Shown here piece by piece: positions 36,333-43,372 of a stretch of DNA of 43,897 nucleotides (positions within the stretch are counted from its first letter, which is position 1; every line of letters starts with the position of its first letter). Both the position numbers and the translations under genes were made by a program. Origin of the DNA: Gammaproteobacteria bacterium (GTDB taxonomy: Bacteria; Pseudomonadota; Gammaproteobacteria; Burkholderiales; Burkholderiaceae_C). Location: NCBI GenBank assembly GCA_025359085.1, contig JANYHL010000024.1:1-43897 (forward strand), written 5' to 3'. The notes beneath the pieces were generated by a model. That model ran no database searches. It worked only from the letters and a program-made list of their open reading frames with translations, and had not been told where the DNA came from.

Positions 36333-36354
36333 GCGCTGATTTTATCAAGAGCCG

Positions 36355-37191
36355 TCACGAATTCATGAGGGCGCGCAATTCGGTCAGCACCTGCTGTGCT
36401 GGTGGGCGCACGCCGCGCCAGATCAAAAAAGCCTCGGCCGCCTGCTGCACCAGCATGCCCAGGCCGTCACGCGGCACCGCGCCGTGCGCGCGCGCCCAGC
36501 TCAGGAAACCTTGCGCGGCCGGGCCGTACATCATGTCGTAGGCCAGGCCACCGGGTTTCAGGGTGCTGCCGGATACCGGCACGTCGGCGCCGCTCAGGCT
36601 GCTCGCGCTGGCGTTGATGACCCCATCAAAACTGCCATCCAGCCCTTGCAGGTCGTGCGCAAATAGCTCTGTTTTTTGTAGCGCGGCCAGCGCCGCATGG
36701 CGCTCCACCAGCGTTTGCGCCTTGCTCAGGGTCCGGTTGACCACGGTGATGCTGGCCGGTCGCGCCAGGATCAGCGGCCCCAGCACCCCCGCGGCAGCGC
36801 CGCCCGCGCCGATCAGCAGTAAATGCCGGCCTTGCAGGTCGAATCCGGCGCCTTGCTGGATGTCGACAACCAACCCGGCGCCATCGGTGTTGTCCGCCAG
36901 AATCTGACCCTGCTGGAACGTCAGCATGTTGGACGCTTGCGCCAATCGGGCGCGTTCGCTGGTGTGGGTGGCGAGCGCGGCGGCTTCAAATTTGAACGGG
37001 ACGGTGATGTTGCAGCCGCGTCCGCCCTCGTCGATGAAGGTTTGCACGGCCCGTGCAAAGCTGCCCGGTTCAATGTGGCGTTTGCCGTAGTGCAGGGTCT
37101 GGCCGGTCAGTTCAGCAAAGCGGGCATGAATCCAGGGTGAGCGGCTGTGGGCCACCGGGTTGCCCATGACGCAGTAAAGATCGAGAGACAT
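36355..37191 (-). CDS. aroE: Shikimate dehydrogenase
   Basis: NADPH-dependent reduction of 3-dehydroshikimate in aromatic amino-acid synthesis. The 278-residue protein shows VMGNPVAHSRSPWIH, the catalytic lysine in CNITVPFKFEA, ADNTDGAGLV, the Rossmann LLLIGAGGAAAGVLGPL, NRT and VINASASSLSG. Length is standard. It lies 30 bp downstream of the TonB-like gene and just upstream of lpxC, all on the minus strand. Its usual betaproteobacterial partner mtgA is not adjacent. Confidence 0.96.
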   Translation of the reverse strand: MSLDLYCVMGNPVAHSRSPWIHARFAELTGQTLHYGKRHIEPGSFARAVQTFIDEGGRGCNITVPFKFEAAALATHTSERARLAQASNMLTFQQGQILADNTDGAGLVVDIQQGAGFDLQGRHLLLIGAGGAAAGVLGPLILARPASITVVNRTLSKAQTLVERHAALAALQKTELFAHDLQGLDGSFDGVINASASSLSGADVPVSGSTLKPGGLAYDMMYGPAAQGFLSWARAHGAVPRDGLGMLVQQAAEAFLIWRGVRPPAQQVLTELRALMNS

Positions 37192-37221
37192 CGTTGCGCG
37201 GCAAGTAGGTTTAACGGGCGT

Positions 37222-38079
37222 TCATTGAGACGTGAGCCGGGTTTCCAGCGTTTCGTCGCGCGTGAACTTGAAGGCCGAGATCACCACGATCTGGTCGGCC
37301 TGGCGTTGCATGGCTGGAGAAAAGGGGCCAAATGGCGCCGCACTGCGGGTAATGGCTTCAGCGCGCCGGTCCAGGGTGCGGTTGCCCGAGCTTTGCTCGA
37401 TCCGGGTTGTCAAAATCTGCCCGTCAAAATTGACGGTGACCGACATGACCAGCTCGCCATAGAGCTTCTTGCCCGCCAGTTCGGGGAAGTTTTGCGTGCC
37501 TTTGTCCTCGATGGCGCGGCGCAGGTGGTCGTAATAGATGGCGTACACCGCCTCGCGCGTGGCCGGGCTGATGTAGCGCTTCTTGGGGCGGGCGTTTTCC
37601 TGGTGGATGCGCCGCTCAATTTCGGCCAGCAGCTTGATCAGTTGGCGGCGCTTTTTTTCGCGCTCGGCACGCTCGGGCGAGGGGCTGGCCTGGCGCGGGT
37701 CGGCGGGCGGCAGGGCCGCCAGCAGGTTTTTGACCTGGGCCAGCAACAGCGTCTGTTGCTCCTGCATGTTCTGCAGTTGGCGCTGCGCCTGCTCTTCGGT
37801 GTCGTCGCCCTGTTCAGAGATCAGCGCCGGTGGCAGCGGGCTGGTGGCGCGGCCGCGCTCGGCGTCGCCGCCACCGGCCATGTTGGCCTGGGCAATGGCG
37901 CGGGCCTTGTCGGGGCGCTCCTGGGTGTGGGCGTTGACCAGAATGACATCCAGCGGGGTGTCTTCAAACACGCGATTAAAGGCCTGCGGGTCGACCAAGC
38001 GCACCGTCAGCAGCGCGGCATGCACGGCAATCGAGGCGCCGAGCGCCCACTGCAGCGAGCTGAAGGAGGACAGCTTCAC
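37222..38079 (-). CDS. TonB-like C-terminal-domain protein
   Basis: A 285-residue envelope protein: one N-terminal membrane anchor (about 9-28, WALGASIAVHAALLTVRLV), a charged, partly coiled-coil periplasmic region (about 90-170, rich in Gln, Glu, Arg, Lys) and a C-terminal TonB/TolA-like domain (about 190-280, LYGELVMSVTVNFDGQILTTRIEQSSGN). It lacks the long Pro-Glu/Pro-Lys stretch of classical TonB, and no exbB/exbD is nearby, so its energy partner and receptor are unknown. It overlaps rnb by four bases and is thus translationally coupled to the ribonuclease gene, an arrangement also seen in related genomes. Confidence 0.85.
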   Translation of the reverse strand: MKLSSFSSLQWALGASIAVHAALLTVRLVDPQAFNRVFEDTPLDVILVNAHTQERPDKARAIAQANMAGGGDAERGRATSPLPPALISEQGDDTEEQAQRQLQNMQEQQTLLLAQVKNLLAALPPADPRQASPSPERAEREKKRRQLIKLLAEIERRIHQENARPKKRYISPATREAVYAIYYDHLRRAIEDKGTQNFPELAGKKLYGELVMSVTVNFDGQILTTRIEQSSGNRTLDRRAEAITRSAAPFGPFSPAMQRQADQIVVISAFKFTRDETLETRLTSQ

Positions 38080-40238
38080 GGGGCAGGGTGGTCGGCGGCG
38101 GCTGGGGCCGGATTTTTGTCATTTTCGAGGCTGTCGCCGGTGGACTCGCTCATGTCAACCGCAATCGCAATCGGGCCCGCGACGGTGAGGTCGTCGTCGT
38201 CGGCCTCGCTCTCGGCCTCCAGCGGCAGATCAAGCCGCTCGACCACGGTGCCATGCACGTCCAGCGACACCTCGTCAATAGCGCCCAGCTTGACGCGCAC
38301 GCGGGCCCCGCGCGGCAAGCCCTGCGCACCCAGCACTGGCAGCACCAGCGGCAGGTGGTCGGCGCGCACCAGGTTGTCCTTGAACAGCGTGGCTTCAATC
38401 TCGACAATGCCCTGCTGCTGCACGTATTTGAGCGTCCAGAAACGCTCCATCGCGCCCTGAAAGCCGTTGTAGGCAAAGTAGGCGCCGTCAAAGCTGGAAA
38501 TGATCGAAAACAGGTCGGCGTCCTTCGGCTTGAACGGCGCCGCCAGCGCCGCCGTTTTGCCGTGGCGCGCGCAGGCAATGATTTGCCACTGGTTCACCAG
38601 GTCGGTGTAACGGCGCAGCGGCGAGCTGCTCCAGGCATAGCTTTTGACGCCCAGGCCGGCATGCGGCAAGGCGCGCGTGCCCATGCGCACCTTGACGCCG
38701 GGGAGCATTGAGGCCTGGCTGCGGTAGATGCCGGGCACGCCCAGCTCGGCCATCCAGTTGCCCCAGGTGCTGTTGGCGAGGATCATGGCCTCGGACACGA
38801 TCAGGTCCAGCGGCGCGCCGCGCTGGCGGGTGCTGATCTGAACCTGTTCGCTGCCCGTGGGCTCGGCCCCGTCATTGCCGAAGTAGGTCGCCCCCACGCT
38901 CGCCACTGCGTGTGCTTCGCTGCCCCCCGAGGGGGCTTGCTCGCCTTGGGGCGGCCCGGCGGCGATCAGCTTGAAGTTGTAATCGGGCCGGTTGAAGTTC
39001 TCTGGTTTGCCGCGCACCAGTTCGCGCTTGGCCTTCAGGTCTTTCGCCAGTCGGTATAAAAATGATAGCTGTTCACGCTTATTCTGTAAGGGCTGTGGGT
39101 CGATTTGATGTAAAAATTCCGGGTTTTCCAGCCACTCGGTGGTGACGATGGCGTCCAACTGGTCGTGGCGCAGATTGGCGCCGATGTGCACCCGCTCCAG
39201 TTGCGTTTCGGTGCTTTTGATGTCCAGCGTGCTTTCATCCAACGTCACATACAGTGACACTGCCGGGCAATCGCGCCCCGCCAGCAGGGTGTAGTTTTGC
39301 ACCACTTCGTCGGGCAGCATGGTGATCTTGTAGCCCGGCATGTAGACGGTGGACAAGCGGTTGCGGCCGAGTTGGTCAATCGGGCTGCCGGGTTGAAACG
39401 CCAGGCCGGGTGCCGCAATGTGAATGCCCAGCCGCACAGTGCCGCTGCCCAGGCCCTGCACCGAGAGCGCGTCGTCAATCTCGGTGGTGGCCGAGTCGTC
39501 AATCGAGAACGCGCGTGCGGGTGACAGCGGCAACTCGTCCTTGATCTGCGGCGCCTCCAGCTTGGCAAAACCCGTGCCCTTGGGAAAGTTCTCCAGCAAA
39601 AAGCGCTTCCAGTGAAACTGGTAGGGCGAATCAATGGCACCGGCTTTGATCAGCAGCTCCAGCGGTCCCAGATGGGTGGCGCGCGAGGCCTCCACCACCG
39701 CCTTGTATTCGGGCGCGTTCTTGTCGGGCTTGAACAGGATTTTGTAAAGCTGGTCACGGATCGGCTGCGGGCAAATGCCCTGGCTCAGCTCGGCCGCCCA
39801 CGCTTCTGTTTGCTGCACGAGCAGTTTCTTTTTCTCGATCGCCGCCAGCGCCAGCGCGATGATGTCGGCTGATGCCTTGCGAAAACGCCCCTTGCCGGCG
39901 CGGCGAAAGTAATGCGGCGCCTCGAACAGGCGCACCAGCATGGCGGCTTGTTCGCCCAAGCTGGCGTGCGCGCTGAAATAGTCGCGCGCCAGCTCGGCAA
40001 AACCAAATTCTTCGTCGGGGGCGAACTCCCAGGCCATCTCCAGCTCGATCGTCTGGCTCAGCGCCTGCGCGTCCTGCAGAAACTGGGCGGGCTTTGGATT
40101 CTCAAATTTGAGTAAGAAGTTGGCGGTTTTCACCTTGACCCGCTTGCCGCTGTCCAATTCCACCTGCGCAGACGTCTCTGCCTCAGACAGCACCCGACCG
40201 GCCATGAATTTTCCGGCTTCTTCAAAGAGTAAAAACAT
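38076..40238 (-). CDS. RNB-family exoribonuclease (RNase II/R type)
   Basis: 3'-to-5' exoribonuclease, 720 residues. The RNB catalytic core has SIDDSATTEIDDALSV, whose aspartates bind the metal ions, and SPLRRYTDLVNQW, the arginine-containing signature. An S1-like domain is visible near the C-terminus (GLPRGARVRVKLGAID). The N-terminus (MFLLFEEAGKFMAGRVLSE) resembles the betaproteobacterial RNase II-like group rather than RNase R. ATG 40238 is chosen over an upstream extension of 42 residues lacking homology. Two repeats are translated inside it, an AT-rich element at about residues 375-395 and a GC-rich unit at about 426-450. Divergent from the phosphatase gene. Confidence 0.92.
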   Translation of the reverse strand: MFLLFEEAGKFMAGRVLSEAETSAQVELDSGKRVKVKTANFLLKFENPKPAQFLQDAQALSQTIELEMAWEFAPDEEFGFAELARDYFSAHASLGEQAAMLVRLFEAPHYFRRAGKGRFRKASADIIALALAAIEKKKLLVQQTEAWAAELSQGICPQPIRDQLYKILFKPDKNAPEYKAVVEASRATHLGPLELLIKAGAIDSPYQFHWKRFLLENFPKGTGFAKLEAPQIKDELPLSPARAFSIDDSATTEIDDALSVQGLGSGTVRLGIHIAAPGLAFQPGSPIDQLGRNRLSTVYMPGYKITMLPDEVVQNYTLLAGRDCPAVSLYVTLDESTLDIKSTETQLERVHIGANLRHDQLDAIVTTEWLENPEFLHQIDPQPLQNKREQLSFLYRLAKDLKAKRELVRGKPENFNRPDYNFKLIAAGPPQGEQAPSGGSEAHAVASVGATYFGNDGAEPTGSEQVQISTRQRGAPLDLIVSEAMILANSTWGNWMAELGVPGIYRSQASMLPGVKVRMGTRALPHAGLGVKSYAWSSSPLRRYTDLVNQWQIIACARHGKTAALAAPFKPKDADLFSIISSFDGAYFAYNGFQGAMERFWTLKYVQQQGIVEIEATLFKDNLVRADHLPLVLPVLGAQGLPRGARVRVKLGAIDEVSLDVHGTVVERLDLPLEAESEADDDDLTVAGPIAIAVDMSESTGDSLENDKNPAPAAADHPAP
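38889..38963 (-). repeat. GC-rich palindromic repeat inside rnb
   Basis: Reverse-strand copy of the unit found twice in murG: the palindrome GCCCCCTCGGGGGGC with the same flanks (GGCCGCCCCAAG before, GAGCGTGGGGGCG after). It is read in the same frame as in murG, giving APSGGSEAHAVASVGA. Confidence 0.85.
39052..39116 (+). repeat. AT-rich short element patch inside rnb
   Basis: An AT-rich island with ATAGCT at 39065 and TAAGGGCT at 39087, the same 22-base spacing as in rlmI, here on the strand opposite to the gene. It is translated in frame through the rnb minus strand as about FLHQIDPQPLQNKREQLSFL. Confidence 0.7.
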
Positions 40239-40379
40239 GGACGCGATTGTCACAGCAAATGATGAAAGGGCTGGCGGCACTTCCGGCAACCCGCTAGCCA
40301 GTGGCGAAAAACGCAGGGGAATGATTCTGCCGGACAATCGTGACCAGCCACCACCCCAACCCAACCGCCCTTTTTTCCC

Positions 40380-40868
40380 ATGACCAAGTATTCAATACTC
40401 CTTGTCTGCACCGACAACCTGTGCCGCAGTCCAACGGCGGAGGAAGTCTTGCGCCAGAAGGCGATCCAGCAGGGCCTGGCGGATCGGGTGCAGGTGGCTT
40501 CGGCGGCCACCCATGACCTCAGCACCGGAGAACCGGTCGATTTCCATGCCCAGAAACACGCGATGCGCCGGGGCTATGACCTCTCCGCTCTCCGGGCAAG
40601 GCTATTGCAGCCGGAGGACTTTGAACGCTTTGATCTGATACTTGCAATGGAAGAAAGCAATCTGCTGATGCTGCGCCTGAGCTGTCCGCCCAGGTACCAA
40701 GACCGGCTTCACTACTTCACGCAATATTGCAGCGAGCCGGTTAGCCAGGATGTGCCCGATCCGTTCTATGGCCAGCCGGATGACTTTGAGCAGGTGCTCG
40801 ATGTCATTGAGGAAGGTTGCGAAGGTGTTCTCATGGCGGTGAAAGAAAAGATCGATCATGACGATTGA
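40380..40868 (+). CDS. Low-molecular-weight protein-tyrosine phosphatase
   Basis: A 162-residue phosphatase with the active-site loop CTDNLCRS (nucleophile C10, R16, fitting C-x5-R-S) near the N-terminus and the general acid in DVPDPFYG. The usual glycine in this loop (CxGN) is Asp here (CTDN), a mild deviation. Bacterial members dephosphorylate tyrosine kinases of capsule synthesis or arsenate-like substrates, but no kinase or polysaccharide genes are nearby. Transcribed divergently from rnb across 141 bp. The last 11 bases overlap the start of the isoaspartyl peptidase gene. Confidence 0.92.
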   Translation: MTKYSILLVCTDNLCRSPTAEEVLRQKAIQQGLADRVQVASAATHDLSTGEPVDFHAQKHAMRRGYDLSALRARLLQPEDFERFDLILAMEESNLLMLRLSCPPRYQDRLHYFTQYCSEPVSQDVPDPFYGQPDDFEQVLDVIEEGCEGVLMAVKEKIDHDD

Positions 40869-41865
40869 ATCCAAAGCCGTCATTGCCATCCATGGTGGCG
40901 CCGGCACCATCAGCCGCAGCCGTGCAGGCAGTACGGCGCAGGAAGCGGCCTACCATGAAGCGCTCAATGGCATTTTGTGTGCGGCTCAGAAAATTCTGGC
41001 AGACGGTGGCACTGCCCTGGATGCGGTCAGCCTGGCGGTCGATCTGCTGGAAGACTGCCCGCTTTTTAACGCTGGCTACGGTGCTGTCTTCACTCACGAG
41101 GGAACGCATGAACTCGATGCAGCCATCATGGACGGAGCGACCTTGCGCGCCGGTGCCGTGGCGTGTGTGAGTCGGGTGCGTCGGCCCCTGCGTGCCGCCC
41201 GTGCCGTCATGGAGCGCAGTGAGCATGTGCTGTTGGTGGCAGCAGGCGCTGAGGCTTTTGCACAAGCCTGCGGCCTGGAGTTGGTTGACCCCGCATTTTT
41301 CTCTACCGACGCGCGACGCACACAACTGCAATACGCCCTCTCGGCTGACAAAAGCATGATGGATCATGACGGTGCCGCACTGGTGTTTCGTGCATCAAAC
41401 ACGTTGGCAGCGCCACTGCTTGAGAGCAGCAAGCTGGGCACCGTTGGCGCGGTTGCGCTTGATCGTCATGGCAACCTGGCCGCGGCAACATCAACCGGCG
41501 GCATGACCAACAAGCGTTGCGGTCGAGTCGGTGATTCGCCCCTGATTGGCGCTGGAACGTATGCGGACAACCGCACCGCCGCCATTTCTTGCACCGGCAC
41601 CGGCGAGGTGTTCATCCGTGGCGTTGTCGCCTATGACATTTGCGCCCGCATGGCCTATGGGGGTCAAACGCTTGAGGTTGCGGCGCACGAAGTGGTCATG
41701 AAAACCCTAGCCGCCCTTGGGGGCAGAGGTGGTTTGATCGCGGTTGATGCCCAGGGCCACCTGAGCTTTCCGTTCAATACGGAAGGCATGTACCGCGGCC
41801 ATGCCCGCCTTGGAGAAGCGCCGCAGACCGCTATTTTTGTTGAGGGTCATGCCCGAATCAAATGA
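40858..41865 (+). CDS. iaaA: Isoaspartyl peptidase / plant-type asparaginase
   Basis: An N-terminal nucleophile hydrolase, 335 residues, that removes isoaspartyl residues from dipeptides and hydrolyses asparagine. It begins with AIHGGAGT. The precursor should self-cleave before T195 in SKLGTVGAVALD, releasing an active beta subunit; STGGMTNK and ISCTGTGEVFIR are the conserved substrate-site motifs. Length fits the family. Its ATG lies inside the 3' end of the phosphatase gene, so the two are coupled. Downstream the locus is rearranged (41866-42196). Confidence 0.95.
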   Translation: MTIESKAVIAIHGGAGTISRSRAGSTAQEAAYHEALNGILCAAQKILADGGTALDAVSLAVDLLEDCPLFNAGYGAVFTHEGTHELDAAIMDGATLRAGAVACVSRVRRPLRAARAVMERSEHVLLVAAGAEAFAQACGLELVDPAFFSTDARRTQLQYALSADKSMMDHDGAALVFRASNTLAAPLLESSKLGTVGAVALDRHGNLAAATSTGGMTNKRCGRVGDSPLIGAGTYADNRTAAISCTGTGEVFIRGVVAYDICARMAYGGQTLEVAAHEVVMKTLAALGGRGGLIAVDAQGHLSFPFNTEGMYRGHARLGEAPQTAIFVEGHARIK

Positions 41866-42196
41866 TCAACTGCCGTCACTCGAAGACTTGTTGGTCAGTT
41901 ATTACCACGCAGCGATGCGTGTTCGGTGAGTGCTTTCAACGGTCTGATATGAGCCATTGCCGACATTGCCTTTTGCAAGGCATCGGACAGCAGTGTGGCG
42001 TTTGGAGTCGGTCACCTGGAAATCGGGGGTAGCCGGTCTGGGCCAGAAGCCGACTTTCATATGTGCCTGCTGACGGTCGGTTCGCAGTGAGATTTCCGAC
42101 GACCGGACCGGGATTGCGCAAAGTCTCCGTCTTGACTCCCGCGAGCCAAAGTCACGGTCGTCACGCTAATTATGCGGCTGACCAAGTACGGCGCCA
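41866..42196. other. 331-bp gap with rearranged noncoding DNA
   Basis: No complete gene is visible. A 26-codon open frame starts inside iaaA (41849-41929, MPESNDQLPSLEDLLVSYY) and ends abruptly. Beyond it are several imperfect GCCGAC/GTCGGC-type short inverted motifs (near 41958, 42008, 42031 and 42073). The right end joins a urtE fragment near 42190. It is best read as junction DNA left by a deletion or rearrangement. Confidence 0.4.
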
Positions 42197-42724
42197 GTGC
42201 GCTCTAAGGGTCATCACGGCACACCGATTCAAAACGCCACGCCCTACGAGCGTGCCCGTGCCGGTATTGGTTTTGTGCCCCAGGGGCGCGAAATTTTTGC
42301 CCGGCTCACGGTGCAAGACAACCTGCGCATGGGCCTGGCCTACAAGAGTGCCAGCACACCGATTCCGCGCGAGCTGTTTGAACTGTTCCCGGTAATCAAG
42401 CAGATGTTGCAGCGCCGGGGCGGTGATTTGTCAGGCGGGCAGCAGCAGCTCGCCATTGCGCGGGCGCTGGCGGCGGGCCCCAAGCTGCTGATTCTGGACG
42501 AGCCGACCGAGGGCATCCAGCCCAGCATCATCAAGGACATTGGGCGCGTCATCCGCATGCTGAGCAGCAGGGGCGACATGGCGATTGTGCTGGGCGAGCA
42601 GTATTACGACTTTGCCCGGGAGCTGGCCGACCACTATGTGGTGATGGAGCGCGGCACCGTGCTGGCCCGTGGCAAGGGTCCGAACATGGAGATCGACGGC
42701 GTGCGACAGTTGGTTGCGATTTAG
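42197..42724 (+). pseudogene. urtE: 5'-truncated urea ABC transporter ATPase UrtE
   Basis: 175 residues that match only the C-terminal three quarters of UrtE (LivF-like). Seen are YERARAGIGFVPQGREIF, the ABC signature LSGGQQQ, Walker B LLILDEPTEGIQPSII and the UrtE-type EQYYDFARELADHYVVMERG. Walker A and the first 65-70 residues are missing, so it cannot bind ATP. The signature region is one residue shorter than expected (LSGGQQQLAI where the family has four Gln), and VEQYY has become GEQYY. A UrtE followed by ureD is the normal urea cluster order, and this is its relic. Confidence 0.85.
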
Positions 42725-42754
42725 CCGCCTCTGGCCGCCAGTCAGGATCATGCC

Positions 42755-43339
42755 ATGACCTGGCACGCCACACTCTCCCTTGACTACACGCTGGAATCAG
42801 AACGCAGCGTCCTGCGTCACGTCCATGAGGGTCCGTTGCGGGTGTTGAAAAGCCTGTACCCGCAAGGCGAGGGCACTTGCCACAATGTCCTGGTTCACCC
42901 CCCGGGCGGACTGGTGGGGGGCGACACCCTGGACATTCAGGTGGCGCTTGGCTCTGGCGCGCAGGCGCTCATCACGACGGCGGGCGCGCGTCTGGAATGG
43001 TTGCCGCATGCCGAGCTCCCCTTCGTCTGCGGGCGTTTTTGCCAGCACATCGAGCTGCCTGGCGTCTGGCTGGAGCGTGGCTTCATTTTTTTTGTGACGG
43101 GCAGCGCCCTGGAGCGCCCCCGTCGCGAGAGGGCGCTAGACAGTGCGCGGCAGGTTTTGCACGCGCACGCGCTCCAATCCGTTGCAGGCGTGACCTGTCC
43201 CAACCCTCGCGTGGTGGTGCTGCGGGTGCTGGCGCCGCAAGTCGAGATGGCGATGAATTTGCTCAAAAAAATCTGGGCAGTCTGGCGCCAGGTGTTGTGG
43301 GATCAAACAGCCGTGCCGCCCAGAATTTGGACCATGTGA
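42755..43339 (+). pseudogene. ureD: Urease accessory protein UreD, internally deleted
   Basis: 194 residues where intact UreD has about 270-290. The start (MTWHATLSLDYTLESERSVL) and HPPGGLVGGDTLDIQVALG are typical, and the end (VLRVLAPQVEMAMNLL...WDQTAVPPRIW) also fits. Between them segments appear missing in frame. ITTAGA is joined directly to RLEWLPHAELPF, losing the usual FYRS region. The stretch between EWLP and GRFCQHIELPG is shortened, and another loss lies after WLERGF. The frame stays open, but the fold is unlikely to survive. No ureA, ureB or ureC follows. Confidence 0.75.
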
Positions 43340-43372
43340 ACGCGCAGACCGCAGTAAACGCGCTGAAGCCGA

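Noticed and set aside
39424-39615. Small plus-strand open frames opposite rnb, aroE and lpxC
   Set aside because: All are shadows of well-supported minus-strand genes and lack ribosome sites and family motifs.
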